DNA from: Gelidibacter sp.
GTDB lineage: Bacteria > Bacteroidota > Bacteroidia > Flavobacteriales > Flavobacteriaceae
NCBI GenBank assembly: GCA_010906935.1
Contig: JAAFHC010000004.1
Span: 1-41,936, forward strand
Direction: 5' to 3'
Length of the DNA: 41,936 bases
Shown: positions 22,425 to 30,273 of the stretch, piece by piece
How the letters are laid out: each line of letters starts with the position of its first letter
Numbering within the stretch: the stretch's first letter is position 1
Translations under genes and position numbers: made by a program
The notes under the pieces: model-generated
Seen by the model: the letters and a program-made list of their open reading frames with translations, nothing else
The model's database searches: none
Told to the model about the DNA's origin: nothing

Positions 22425-24497
22425 ATGAATTCAAAATTTATAATACCAATCCTCCTGCTATTTTCTGCGGTAGCATTTTCTCAAGATCTTACTGTAAATG
22501 AAAATATTGTAAATCCGTCCAGTTTAATCAATGATGGAATACTAGAAGTGAAAGTGTATGGCGGCACACCTCCATATTCTTATAAATGGAGTAGCCAAAG
22601 CGCTCCACTAACTTCCAATAAAGCTTTCGGCTTGGTAGAAGGCGTTTCTTATAGTGTTGTAATAACGGATTCTATAGGAAATACGGTCACCAAAAAATAT
22701 AAAGTTCCCATGGAAAATATTTCCGAGCGATTTAACGGAACTTTTACGCCGGTTGTAAATGCCATTGCCATGGTTTTGTTTTGGGATCCTTTTTCTGCAG
22801 TGGGCATACACGATCCCAATGTATATGTTGAAAAAAAGAACATTCCAATTCCAGGGTGGAGTCCAGGTATTAAGGGAGCGTTTTTGATTAAAAAATGGCT
22901 TGTTGAAGATGGCGTCAAAGTTAAAGAGGGTGACACTATTGCAATTATTTCGAGAGGAGGAACTGAAATAGTGGGAAGGGCTTTTGTAGATGGAACTTTA
23001 AAACATTTGGCAAAGGAAGGCGGCTCTATTTACAACTCTGAAAAAAAGGGAGATGTTATTGAGGAAGGCGCGCATAATTATGCTGCTGTTTATTATGATG
23101 AAAAAATTGCATTGCTCTATCCAAATGGAGACATTCAACAAAAAAATATTCCGTTTATTGTGATATGGCTGTCTATTGGCGCATTATTTTTTACAATTCG
23201 AATGGGCTTTATAAATATCAAAGGTTTTAAACACGCAATCGATTTGGCTCGCGGAAAATATGACGATCCTAACGCACCAGGTCAGGTTACCCATTTTCAG
23301 GCTCTTGCCACTGCGGTTTCAGGAACTGTTGGTTTGGGGAATATTGCCGGAGTTGCCGTTGCAATATCTTTAGGTGGCGCCGGTGCGACTTTTTGGATTA
23401 TACTTGCCGGATTGCTGGGAATGTCTTCCAAATTTGTGGAGTGTACTTTGGGGGTAAAATATAGAGATATAGCGGCAGACGGAAGGGTTTTTGGCGGTCC
23501 GATGAATTATTTGCGAAACGGATTGGAAAAACAAAATAAAAAAACCTTAGGAAAAGTTTTGGCGGGCGTATTCGCCGTATTATGTGTTGGTGCTTCATTT
23601 GGTGGCGGTAACATGTTTCAGGCAAATCAAGCATTTGAAGCCGTTTCCGGACAAATTCCTGAACTGGCCGGCCACGGATTTTGGTTCGGCATCATTATTT
23701 CAATGCTTGTGGCTGCAGTTATTGTTGGCGGAATCAAAAGTATTGCCAAGGTTACCGAAAAAGTAGTTCCTATTATGGCCTCCATATATGTGGTTGCCTG
23801 TTTGACGGTAATTTTTATCAATATTGAAAATATTGGACCGGCATTTACGGCAATATTTGATGGTGCATTTAGTCCATCTGCCTTAAAAGGGGGTATTATA
23901 GGCGTATTGATTATTGGCTTTCAAAGAGCAGCTTTTTCTAATGAAGCGGGTGTTGGATCGGCAGCCATTGCCCACAGTGTGGCAAAAACAAACAATCCGC
24001 CTTCTGAAGGATTTGTTTCTCTATTAGAACCTTTTATTGATACCGTTGTGGTTTGTACATTAACTGCTTTGGTCTTAATTTTTACCGGCAAACATGAAGT
24101 TGTTGGAATGGGTGGCGCGCAGTTAACTTCGGATGCTTTTGGCACTGTAATTTCCTGGTTCCCTTATGTATTGACTGTTGCCATATTTTTATTCGCTTTT
24201 TCTACTATGATTTCCTGGTCGTACTACGGAATGCGTGCTTGGTCTTACTTATTTGGAAAAAGTAAAAAAGCGGAAATGGTTTATAAAATGTTTTTTTTAG
24301 TATTTGTGGTGATAGGCGCTTCCGTTAGTTTGGGCGCAGTTTTAGACTTTTCGGATATGATGATACTTGCCATGGCGTTTCCAAATATTATTGGACTCTA
24401 TATAATGTCGGGTGAAGTAAAAGTTGATTTAGATGAATACTGGCGCAAATTGAAAGCTGGGGAACTTTACAAGGCCCAAAGGCTGGCTAAAAAATAA
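22425..24497 (+). CDS. Alanine:cation symporter (AGCS) with extra periplasmic domains
   Basis: A 690-residue amino-acid:sodium symporter of the AGCS family, about 200 residues longer than usual. Order of parts: signal peptide (1-19, ending FSQ), an SprB-like repeat domain (about 31-93, with YGGTPPYSYKWS and GVSYSVVITDSIGN), the first membrane segment (about 107-127), a region resembling a biotinyl/lipoyl hammerhead (about 145-230, KKWLVEDGVKVKEGD, then GRAFVDGTLKHLAKEGG) without the MKM lysine, and then the transporter core from about 242. Core signatures are GFKHAIDLARGKYDDPNAPG, HFQALATAVSGTVGLGNIAG and RAAFSNEAGVGSAAIAHS. Likely imports alanine or glycine with Na+. A hairpin-rich leader precedes it; the HhH gene follows 12 bases later. 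Confidence 0.88.
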   Translation: MNSKFIIPILLLFSAVAFSQDLTVNENIVNPSSLINDGILEVKVYGGTPPYSYKWSSQSAPLTSNKAFGLVEGVSYSVVITDSIGNTVTKKYKVPMENISERFNGTFTPVVNAIAMVLFWDPFSAVGIHDPNVYVEKKNIPIPGWSPGIKGAFLIKKWLVEDGVKVKEGDTIAIISRGGTEIVGRAFVDGTLKHLAKEGGSIYNSEKKGDVIEEGAHNYAAVYYDEKIALLYPNGDIQQKNIPFIVIWLSIGALFFTIRMGFINIKGFKHAIDLARGKYDDPNAPGQVTHFQALATAVSGTVGLGNIAGVAVAISLGGAGATFWIILAGLLGMSSKFVECTLGVKYRDIAADGRVFGGPMNYLRNGLEKQNKKTLGKVLAGVFAVLCVGASFGGGNMFQANQAFEAVSGQIPELAGHGFWFGIIISMLVAAVIVGGIKSIAKVTEKVVPIMASIYVVACLTVIFINIENIGPAFTAIFDGAFSPSALKGGIIGVLIIGFQRAAFSNEAGVGSAAIAHSVAKTNNPPSEGFVSLLEPFIDTVVVCTLTALVLIFTGKHEVVGMGGAQLTSDAFGTVISWFPYVLTVAIFLFAFSTMISWSYYGMRAWSYLFGKSKKAEMVYKMFFLVFVVIGASVSLGAVLDFSDMMILAMAFPNIIGLYIMSGEVKVDLDEYWRKLKAGELYKAQRLAKK

Positions 24498-24509
24498 TTT
24501 AAATATTAA

Positions 24510-25382
24510 ATGAATATCATAAAATCCCATTTCAGGTACCCTAAAGGCCAAAGAAATGGGATTTTCTTTTTGTTGTTGTTTATTGTTTTTCTTCAAGGTA
24601 TTTTCTTTTTTGTCGATTTTTCTTCGGAAGAAATCAATATAGTTTCCCAAAATGAAATTCTGGCTTTTCAACAAGAAATGGATTCTTTGAAAAAGGAGCA
24701 GGCAGAAAAAAGCATTCTAAAAATTTACCCTTTCAATCCGAATTTTATTACAGATTTTAAAGGACATCAACTTGGCATGAGCACCAAAGAAATTGATCAA
24801 TTGCTTGCTTTTAGAGCGCAGGGAAAATACATCAATTCAACCAAGCAGTTTCAAGAAATTACAGGAATAAATGACAGTTTATTGGCTTCTATAAGTCCGT
24901 ATTTTAAATTTCCTGACTGGATTACTTCAGGAAAATTAATTGGAACATCAACTTCAAAAAACAGTATTGAAAAATCAATCTCGAAAAAAGACATCAATTC
25001 AGCTTCCGCAGAAGATTTAAAAATGATTAACGGCATTGGTGAAAAACTGGCAAAAAGAATTATTGATTATCGTATAAAATTGCAAGGATTCTCCTTTAAT
25101 GACCAAATTTTTGAAGTATGGGCGCTGGAAAAAGAAATTGCCAATAAAGTTTTGCAGTATTTTGAGGTCACAAAACAACCAACAATTCAAAAAATTAATG
25201 TCAATACAGCCACTTTTAAAGAAGTATTGGCCATCGTTTATTTGGATTATGAACTCACCAAAAAAATCTTCAATTATAAAAATCAGGTTGCTGAAATACA
25301 ATCTATTGAAGAGCTAAAAAAAATTGATGGTTTTCCGCTAGAAAAATTTAACAGAATAGCACTATATTTGGAAGCTAAATAA
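24510..25382 (+). CDS. Helix-hairpin-helix protein, ComEA-like
   Basis: A 290-residue protein with an N-terminal membrane anchor (about 17-36) and then a short coiled stretch (QEMDSLKKEQAEKS). Three tandem helix-hairpin-helix-like units follow. The central one is canonical: DINSASAEDLKMINGIGEKLAKRIIDYR, with the DNA-binding hairpin IGEKLA. Units before (NPNFITDFKGHQLGMSTKEIDQ) and after (NVNTATFKEVLAIVYLDYEL) are more diverged. ComEA proteins bind incoming DNA at the cell surface in natural transformation, so a role in periplasmic DNA binding is possible. No comEC or pilus genes are in this window, so this is an inference. The gene follows the symporter by 12 bases. Confidence 0.82.
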   Translation: MNIIKSHFRYPKGQRNGIFFLLLFIVFLQGIFFFVDFSSEEINIVSQNEILAFQQEMDSLKKEQAEKSILKIYPFNPNFITDFKGHQLGMSTKEIDQLLAFRAQGKYINSTKQFQEITGINDSLLASISPYFKFPDWITSGKLIGTSTSKNSIEKSISKKDINSASAEDLKMINGIGEKLAKRIIDYRIKLQGFSFNDQIFEVWALEKEIANKVLQYFEVTKQPTIQKINVNTATFKEVLAIVYLDYELTKKIFNYKNQVAEIQSIEELKKIDGFPLEKFNRIALYLEAK

Positions 25383-25411
25383 TAACACCAAATTTTAAGC
25401 GAACAACTCCT

Positions 25412-26578
25412 ATGAATAGTATGTATTTTACAGAAGAACACCAAGCATTTAGAAAAAGTTTTCAAAATTTTTTACAAAAGGAAGTCGTTCCTCATATTGA
25501 TAAATGGGAAAAAACCGGTACTATTGATAGGTTTATTTGGAAAAAATTTGGTGAAATGGGCTATTTGGGCTTGAATTCTCCAGAGGAATATGGCGGTTTG
25601 GGGTTGGATATATTTTATACTGTCATATTTTTAGAAGAACTTCAAAAAGTAAATTCGGGTGGTTTTGCTGCGGCGATTTGGGCACATGTATATTTGGCGA
25701 TGACCCATTTGGAAAAAGAAGGAAGCGACAGTATAAAAAACAATTATTTAACAGCAAGCATTGACGGCGAAAAAATAGGTTGTTTGTGCATTACCGAACC
25801 GTTTGGCGGCTCTGATGTTGCCGCAATGCGGACTACGGCAGTTAAAAAAGACGATACTTATGTAATTAATGGCTCAAAAACATTTATTACCAACGGCGTT
25901 TATTCAGATTATTTGATTGTGACTGCAAAAACAAATCCGGCAGCACGAAATAAAGGCATCAGTATTTTTATAATCGATAGAAAAACACCGGGAATTTCAG
26001 CAACTAAATTGGATAAATTGGGCTGGAGAGCTTCAGATACGGCTGAAATTGCTTTTGACAATGTGGTGATTCCTGCAGAAAATTTGATGGGCGAAGAAGG
26101 AAAAGGTTTTCAATATATTATGAATCATTTTGCGTTGGAGCGTTTGGTGATGGGAATCAATGCCCATGCACGATCGGAATATGCTTTAGATTACGCCATA
26201 AAATATATGAGTGAGCGACACGCTTTTGGGAAAACAATAGACCAATTTCAGGCGTTGCGACATAAAATTGCCGATTTGGCCAGTGAAGTTGAAATGTGCA
26301 AAGAATTTAATTATTCCATTGCCAAAAGATTAAATGAAGGGCAATATATTGTAAAAGAGGCGAGTATGTCTAAATTGGTTTCTACCAAAATAGCCGACAA
26401 AGTGATTTATGAATGCCTGCAGTTTTTGGGCGGTTATGGTTATATGGAAGATTATCCAATGGCAAGGTTATTAAGAGACAGTCGATTAGGTCCAATTGGT
26501 GGCGGAACTTCAGAGATTTTAAGAGAAATTATTGCAAAAATAATTATCGATAAAAAAGAATACAAAGCAACAAAATAA
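25412..26578 (+). CDS. Acyl-CoA dehydrogenase family protein
   Basis: A 388-residue FAD enzyme that makes an alpha-beta double bond in an acyl-CoA. Motifs seen are CITEPFGGSDVAAMRTTA (FAD/substrate loop), GSKTFITNGVYSDYLIV, WRASDTAEIAFDNV, FGKTIDQFQALRHKIADL and FLGGYGYMEDYPMARLLRD. The catalytic Glu of short- and medium-chain enzymes (in YEGTSE) is replaced by Gly364 in IGGGTSE. Instead Glu243 in FALERLVMG lies where isovaleryl-CoA and long-chain dehydrogenases carry their base. This points to a long-chain or branched-chain substrate. ETF genes are not nearby. No clear terminator hairpin follows. Confidence 0.9.
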   Translation: MNSMYFTEEHQAFRKSFQNFLQKEVVPHIDKWEKTGTIDRFIWKKFGEMGYLGLNSPEEYGGLGLDIFYTVIFLEELQKVNSGGFAAAIWAHVYLAMTHLEKEGSDSIKNNYLTASIDGEKIGCLCITEPFGGSDVAAMRTTAVKKDDTYVINGSKTFITNGVYSDYLIVTAKTNPAARNKGISIFIIDRKTPGISATKLDKLGWRASDTAEIAFDNVVIPAENLMGEEGKGFQYIMNHFALERLVMGINAHARSEYALDYAIKYMSERHAFGKTIDQFQALRHKIADLASEVEMCKEFNYSIAKRLNEGQYIVKEASMSKLVSTKIADKVIYECLQFLGGYGYMEDYPMARLLRDSRLGPIGGGTSEILREIIAKIIIDKKEYKATK

Positions 26579-26630
26579 TGATAGACGGTGAATTATTTGA
26601 AAAATTTATACCACCTATTATAATTAGATG

Positions 26631-26638
26631 TATATTTG
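26631..26638 (+). promoter_or_regulatory. -7 promoter element of rpsU
   Basis: TATATTTG matches TAnnTTTG and lies 46 bases before the rpsU ATG, leaving room for a leader with the strong Shine-Dalgarno. Confidence 0.55.
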
Positions 26639-26666
26639 CAAACCAAAATTAAAAAAGGAACAGTTT

Positions 26667-26677
26667 GAAAGGAGGTG
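26667..26677 (+). promoter_or_regulatory. Strong Shine-Dalgarno sequence of rpsU
   Basis: GAAAGGAGGTG is complementary to the anti-Shine-Dalgarno end of 16S rRNA over about 11 bases, nine bases (from GGAGG) before the ATG. Most genes in this window have no such site. In Bacteroidetes bS21 helps hide the anti-SD, so this site fits autoregulation of rpsU. Confidence 0.8.
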
Positions 26678-26684
26678 CTAAACT

Positions 26685-26882
26685 ATGTTAATTATACCAG
26701 TAAAAGACGGAGAAAATATTGATAGAGCGTTAAAACGTTATAAAAGGAAATTTGATCGAACAAAAACGATGAAAAACCTACGTGCACGTAAACAGTTCAT
26801 AAAACCATCAGTAACAAATCGTGCTAAAAACATAAAAGCCAAGTATGTTCAAAACTTAAGAACAAACGAAGAGCAAGGTTAA
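26685..26882 (+). CDS. rpsU: 30S ribosomal protein bS21
   Basis: A 65-residue basic ribosomal protein, recognised by MLIIPVKDGENIDRALKRYKRKFD and the Arg/Lys-rich remainder (KNLRARKQFIKPSVTNR). It binds the platform of the small subunit next to the 3' end of 16S rRNA. In Flavobacteriaceae bS21, with bS18 and bS6, buries the anti-Shine-Dalgarno; ribosomes lacking bS21 can use SD sites. This gene has an unusually strong SD for this genome, so bS21 shortage should raise its translation. A long terminator hairpin follows, with the Xer gene starting immediately after its T-tract. Confidence 0.95.
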   Translation: MLIIPVKDGENIDRALKRYKRKFDRTKTMKNLRARKQFIKPSVTNRAKNIKAKYVQNLRTNEEQG

Positions 26883-26900
26883 TTTTTTAACCATTTTCAT

Positions 26901-26956
26901 AAACCGTTAGTAAATACAAATAACAATTCGTAAATTTGTGTACTAACGGTTTTTTT
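26901..26956 (+). terminator. rpsU terminator containing the xerC promoter
   Basis: AAACCGTTAGTA (26901-26912) pairs perfectly with TACTAACGGTTT (26941-26952). Inside, ACAAAT (26916-26921) pairs with ATTTGT (26934-26939). Six T (26951-26956) end directly at the ATG of xerC. The right arm overlaps a TAnnTTTG box. Confidence 0.75.
26931..26938 (+). promoter_or_regulatory. -7 promoter element of xerC
   Basis: TAAATTTG matches TAnnTTTG and lies 18 bases before the ATG at 26957, within the loop of the rpsU terminator. A start here gives an almost leaderless mRNA. Confidence 0.55.
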
Positions 26957-27841
26957 ATGCCAATAACCTCATTTTTAAATTACCTTTCTTTAGAAAAAAA
27001 ATACTCGAGACACACCATTACGGCGTATCAAAATGATTTGAATTCATTTCAATTATTTTGCAACCTAGAATTTGGCAACGAAAGTATTGCAATGGTTAAT
27101 TATGCCCAAATTAGACACTGGATTGTTAGTTTGGTGAATTCTAAAATTTCAAACCGAACCATTAACAGAAAGGTTTCTTCCTTAAAGTCATTTTATAAAT
27201 TTCTTCAAAAAACGAAACAAATAGAAGCGAGCCCTTTGGTAAAACATCAGGCTTTAAAAGTATTGAAACAAGTTCAGGTTCCTTTTTCAGAAAAGGAGAT
27301 TTTTAATGTGCTTGATGCATTGGATGACGGCGATTTTGAATCGGTTCGCAATAAATTAATGGTTGAATTATTTTATTCGACAGGAATGCGAAGAAATGAA
27401 CTGATCAATATTAAAATCTATGATGTTGATTTTGTTAATGAAACTGTTAAAGTATTGGGAAAGCGGAATAAGGAACGTTATATTCCGTTATTAAAATCAG
27501 TGCGGGAATCATTAAAAAAATATAGTGAGTTCAGAGAGAAAATTGAAAGCAAGGAACCTTATTTATTTTTAACAAAAAACGGTAAAAAAATATACGATAC
27601 GCTTGTATATCGCGTAATAAATAATTATTTTAGTGCGGTGTCATCGAAAGTAAAGAAAAGCCCTCATGTAATTAGGCATTCTTTTGCAACACACCTGCTT
27701 AATGAAGGTGCTGATTTAAACGCGGTAAAAGAATTGCTTGGACATTCTAGTTTAGCGTCAACACAAATTTACACCCACAGTAGTTTGGGTAAATTAAAGG
27801 AAGTATATAACCAGGCTCACCCAAGGAGCCAAAAAAACTGA
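26957..27841 (+). CDS. xerC: Tyrosine recombinase, XerC/XerD type
   Basis: A 294-residue tyrosine recombinase, full length for Xer proteins that resolve chromosome dimers at dif with FtsK. The N-terminal SAM-like domain carries FLNYLSLEKKYSRHTITAYQ. Catalytic residues are Arg145 (STGMRRNEL), Lys169 (VLGKRNKER), His237 and Arg240 (PHVIRHSFATH), His263 (ELLGHSS) and the nucleophile Tyr272 (QIYTHSS). The open frame starts earlier with TTG at 26936, but that TTG is part of the -7 box, so ATG 26957 (MPITSFL) is the start. Its stop is 6 bases before raiA. No integrated element flanks it, so a housekeeping Xer role fits better than a phage integrase; XerC versus XerD cannot be decided. Confidence 0.88.
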   Translation: MPITSFLNYLSLEKKYSRHTITAYQNDLNSFQLFCNLEFGNESIAMVNYAQIRHWIVSLVNSKISNRTINRKVSSLKSFYKFLQKTKQIEASPLVKHQALKVLKQVQVPFSEKEIFNVLDALDDGDFESVRNKLMVELFYSTGMRRNELINIKIYDVDFVNETVKVLGKRNKERYIPLLKSVRESLKKYSEFREKIESKEPYLFLTKNGKKIYDTLVYRVINNYFSAVSSKVKKSPHVIRHSFATHLLNEGADLNAVKELLGHSSLASTQIYTHSSLGKLKEVYNQAHPRSQKN

Positions 27842-27847
27842 TTTATT

Positions 27848-28147
27848 ATGAAAGTATTTGTACAATCTGTGAATTTTAATGCGGATAAGGATCTGATTGA
27901 TTTTATTGAGAAGAAAGTAACCGGTTTAGAAAAGTATTATGATAAAATTGTAGATTCTGAAGTGTTTTTAAAGGTGCACCAAACCAGTGAGAAGGAAAAT
28001 AAAACAGTTGACATAAAAATTAACATTCCGGGAAACGATATTGTGGTTAAAAAACAATGCAAAACATTTGAAGAAGGCACTATGGTAGCAGTAGATTCAC
28101 TAAAAAGAAAATTAACCAAAGAGAAAGAAAAAGTACGTGATAAATAA
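27848..28147 (+). CDS. raiA: Ribosome hibernation-promoting factor, short HPF/RaiA family
   Basis: A 99-residue protein of the short HPF/YfiA type. It binds the decoding centre of resting 30S subunits and blocks mRNA and tRNA. Typical features are the start MKVFVQSVNFNADKDLIDFIEKKV (beta strand, then helix), YYDKIVDSEVFLKV, and NIPGNDIVVKKQCKTFEEGT followed by AVDSLKRKLTKEKEK. It lacks the C-terminal dimerisation domain of long HPF, so 100S formation would need another factor. It follows xerC by 6 bases and may share its promoter. It lies just ahead of the tRNA-tuf operon and near rpsU, a cluster of translation genes. Confidence 0.93.
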   Translation: MKVFVQSVNFNADKDLIDFIEKKVTGLEKYYDKIVDSEVFLKVHQTSEKENKTVDIKINIPGNDIVVKKQCKTFEEGTMVAVDSLKRKLTKEKEKVRDK

Positions 28148-28171
28148 AATAATAAAAATTATCACAAAAGC

Positions 28172-28203
28172 TTTGTTTAAAAAATAAAACTTTAATACAT
28201 TTG
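28172..28203 (+). promoter_or_regulatory. Promoter of the tRNA-tuf operon
   Basis: TTTG (28172-28175), 20 bases, then TACATTTG (28196-28203), a close match to the Bacteroidetes -33/-7 consensus, about 41 bases before tRNA-Thr. A short stem CCGTTA-GAAA-TAGCGG (28208-28223) lies just downstream near the expected start of the transcript. Confidence 0.7.
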
Positions 28204-28244
28204 CAGTCCGTTAGAAATAGCGGGCTTCTTTTATGGAGTAAAAA

Positions 28245-28318
28245 GCCGATGTAGCTCAGCTGGCTAGAGCAGCTGATTTGTAATCAGCAGGTCGTGGGTT
28301 CGAGTCCCTCTATCGGCT
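28245..28318 (+). tRNA. tRNA-Thr(TGT)
   Basis: Full cloverleaf. Acceptor GCCGATG pairs with TATCGGC, D-arm GCTCAGCTGGCTAGAGC, anticodon stem GCTGA/TCAGC around loop TTTGTAA (anticodon TGT), T-loop GGTTCGAGTCC. The discriminator is T and CCA is not encoded. First gene of the tRNA-tuf operon. Its 3' end is copied three times downstream. Confidence 0.96.
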
Positions 28319-28658
28319 CATTGAAATTGTAAAATGCTTGGGAGTAAATATTTTGATTTAATTTGAAATGTTTATAAAAAGGGACGAGAAGTTTATCCTG
28401 AGCGCAGTCGAAGGAAGTCCCTCTATCGGCTCATTGAAATTGTAAAATGCTTGGGAGTAAATATTTTGATTTAATTTGAAATGTTTATAAAATGGGACGA
28501 GAAGTTTATCCTGAGCGCAGTCGAAAGGATGTATCTCTATCGGCTCATTGAAATTGCAAAATGCTTGGGAGTAAATATTTTGATTTAATTTGAAATGTTT
28601 ATAAAAAGGGACAAGAAGTTTGTCCTGAGCGCAGTCGAAAGGATGTATCTCTATCGGC
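28303..28658 (+). repeat. Three tandem 113-114 bp repeats ending in tRNA-Thr 3' ends
   Basis: Units of 113, 114 and 114 bases start from the T-arm of tRNA-Thr(TGT). Each consists of the tRNA 3' tail (CTCTATCGGC and usually TCA), about 60 bases of AT-rich flank (TTGAAATTG...TTTATAAAA), and a GC-richer element of about 35 bases with core CCTGAGCGCAGTCGAA. Copies of the tail sit at 28421, 28535 and 28649; the first also copies AGTCC. Copies 2 and 3 share GGATGTATCTC at the junction. The third copy is cut at CGGCC, shortly before tRNA-Tyr. It fills the 356 bases between tRNA-Thr and tRNA-Tyr; no protein gene is seen there. Confidence 0.9.
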
Positions 28659-28674
28659 CAGATCTTTGAAAAAT

Positions 28675-28755
<81 letters not shown>

Positions 28756-28804
28756 CAATTGTTTTATAGCAATATAAAGCAGTAGGGAATTGAAAAAAAA
28801 TATT

Positions 28805-28877
28805 GCGAGAGTAGCTCAGTTGGTAGAGCTTCAGCCTTCCAAGCTGACTGTCGCCGGTTCGAGCCCGGTCTCTCGCT
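28805..28877 (+). tRNA. tRNA-Gly(TCC)
   Basis: Acceptor GCGAGAG/CTCTCGC, anticodon stem TCAGC/GCTGA with loop CTTCCAA (TCC), T-arm CCGGTTCGAGCCCGG, discriminator T. CCA is not encoded. Confidence 0.96.
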
Positions 28878-28886
28878 CTTTTTTTT

Positions 28887-28958
<72 letters not shown>

Positions 28959-29021
28959 CAAAATAAGAATTGAAATTAACACTATATATAACTAAGATTT
29001 AAAAATTAAAATTTAATAATC

Positions 29022-30209
29022 ATGGCAAAAGCAACCTTTGATCGTTCAAAACCACATTTAAACATTGGGACTATTGGACACGTTGATCACGGTAAAACAA
29101 CTTTAACAGCTGCTATTACTGTAGTATTAGCAGAAAAAGGGTTTTGTGAAGTAAAAAACTTTGATCAAATTGATAACGCTCCTGAGGAGAAAGAAAGAGG
29201 TATTACTATCAATACCGCACACGTAGAATATTCTACAGCAAATCGTCACTATGCTCACGTTGACTGTCCAGGTCACGCGGATTACGTGAAGAACATGGTA
29301 ACAGGTGCTGCGCAAATGGACGGTGCTATCATCGTTGTTGCTGCAACAGACGGACCAATGCCTCAAACTAGAGAGCATATCTTATTAGGCCGTCAGGTTG
29401 GTATTCCAAGATTGGTTGTATTCATGAATAAAGTGGATATGGTTGATGATGAGGAATTATTAGAATTAGTAGAAATGGAAATTAGAGACTTATTGTCTTT
29501 CTATGACTATGATGGTGACAATACGCCAGTTATTCAAGGTTCTGCATTAGGGGGATTGAACAAAGAACCTAAATGGATGGAGAAAATTGTTGAATTGATG
29601 GATGCCGTTGATACTTGGATTGAATTACCATTACGTGATATTGATAAACCATTCCTTATGCCAGTTGAAGATGTATTTTCAATTACTGGTCGTGGAACAG
29701 TTGCAACTGGACGTATTGAAACAGGAATTGCAAATACTGGTGATATCATAGATATTATTGGTATGGGAGCTGAAAAATTAACTTCTACTATTACAGGAGT
29801 TGAAATGTTCCGTAAAATATTAGATAGAGGTGAAGCTGGAGATAACGTTGGACTTTTATTAAGAGGTATTGCAAAAGAAGATATCAAAAGAGGAATGGTA
29901 ATCTGTAAAAAAGGTTCTGTAACTCCACACGGTAAATTTAAAGCAGAGGTTTACGTTCTTAAAAAAGAAGAAGGTGGTCGTCATACACCATTCCATAACA
30001 ACTATCGTCCACAATTTTATGTGCGTACAACAGATGTAACTGGAACAATTACTTTACCTGAAGGAGTAGAAATGGTAATGCCAGGTGATAACTTAACAAT
30101 TACTGTTATTTTACACCAACCAATCGCATTAAACGTAGGTTTACGTTTTGCAATACGTGAAGGTGGTAGAACTGTTGGTGCTGGTCAGGTTACTGAATTA
30201 TTAGATTAA
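29022..30209 (+). CDS. tuf: Elongation factor Tu
   Basis: The GTPase that carries aminoacyl-tRNA to the ribosome, 395 residues. G1 is [10 protein letters not shown] (19-28), switch I contains [15 protein letters not shown]3 is [13 protein letters not shown]4 is NKVD and G5 GSALGG. Domains II and III follow ([33 protein letters not shown], and the closing [19 protein letters not shown]). It lies in the arrangement Thr-Tyr-Gly-Thr-tuf, as in the E. coli tufB operon, and reads on toward tRNA-Trp and secE. Only one tuf is in the window. Codon use and length are ordinary. Confidence 0.99.
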   Translation: MAKATFDRSKPHLNIGTIGHVDHGKTTLTAAITVVLAEKGFCEVKNFDQIDNAPEEKERGITINTAHVEYSTANRHYAHVDCPGHADYVKNMVTGAAQMDGAIIVVAATDGPMPQTREHILLGRQVGIPRLVVFMNKVDMVDDEELLELVEMEIRDLLSFYDYDGDNTPVIQGSALGGLNKEPKWMEKIVELMDAVDTWIELPLRDIDKPFLMPVEDVFSITGRGTVATGRIETGIANTGDIIDIIGMGAEKLTSTITGVEMFRKILDRGEAGDNVGLLLRGIAKEDIKRGMVICKKGSVTPHGKFKAEVYVLKKEEGGRHTPFHNNYRPQFYVRTTDVTGTITLPEGVEMVMPGDNLTITVILHQPIALNVGLRFAIREGGRTVGAGQVTELLD

Positions 30210-30229
30210 TAAAATACACCTGATACTAG

Positions 30230-30273
30230 GTAAATTATGGGTGCTTCTTTTAAGAGGGGCACCTTAAATTTAC
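30230..30273 (+). other. Hairpin between tuf and tRNA-Trp
   Basis: GTAAATT (30230-30236) pairs with AATTTAC (30267-30273). Inside are GGTGC/GCACC and a weaker TTCTT/AAGAG stem. The right arm takes in the first bases of tRNA-Trp, so it may mark a processing site in the tuf-trnW transcript. Confidence 0.45.

Noticed and set aside
26957-27841. Phage or integrative-element integrase
   Set aside because: Length and motifs fit a housekeeping Xer protein, the neighbours are translation genes, and no attachment-site duplication or phage genes are present around it.
28303-28658. Integrative-element attachment sites at tRNA-Thr
   Set aside because: Duplicated tRNA ends are the usual mark of att sites, but the units are only about 114 bp, tandem, and hold no integrase or cargo, so a conventional island remnant is unlikely.
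28245-28674. Possible CRISPR or additional tRNA genes in the repeats after tRNA-Thr
   Set aside because: The repeats are directly tandem, with no unique spacers and no cas genes, and carry only the tRNA 3' tail and no anticodon arm.
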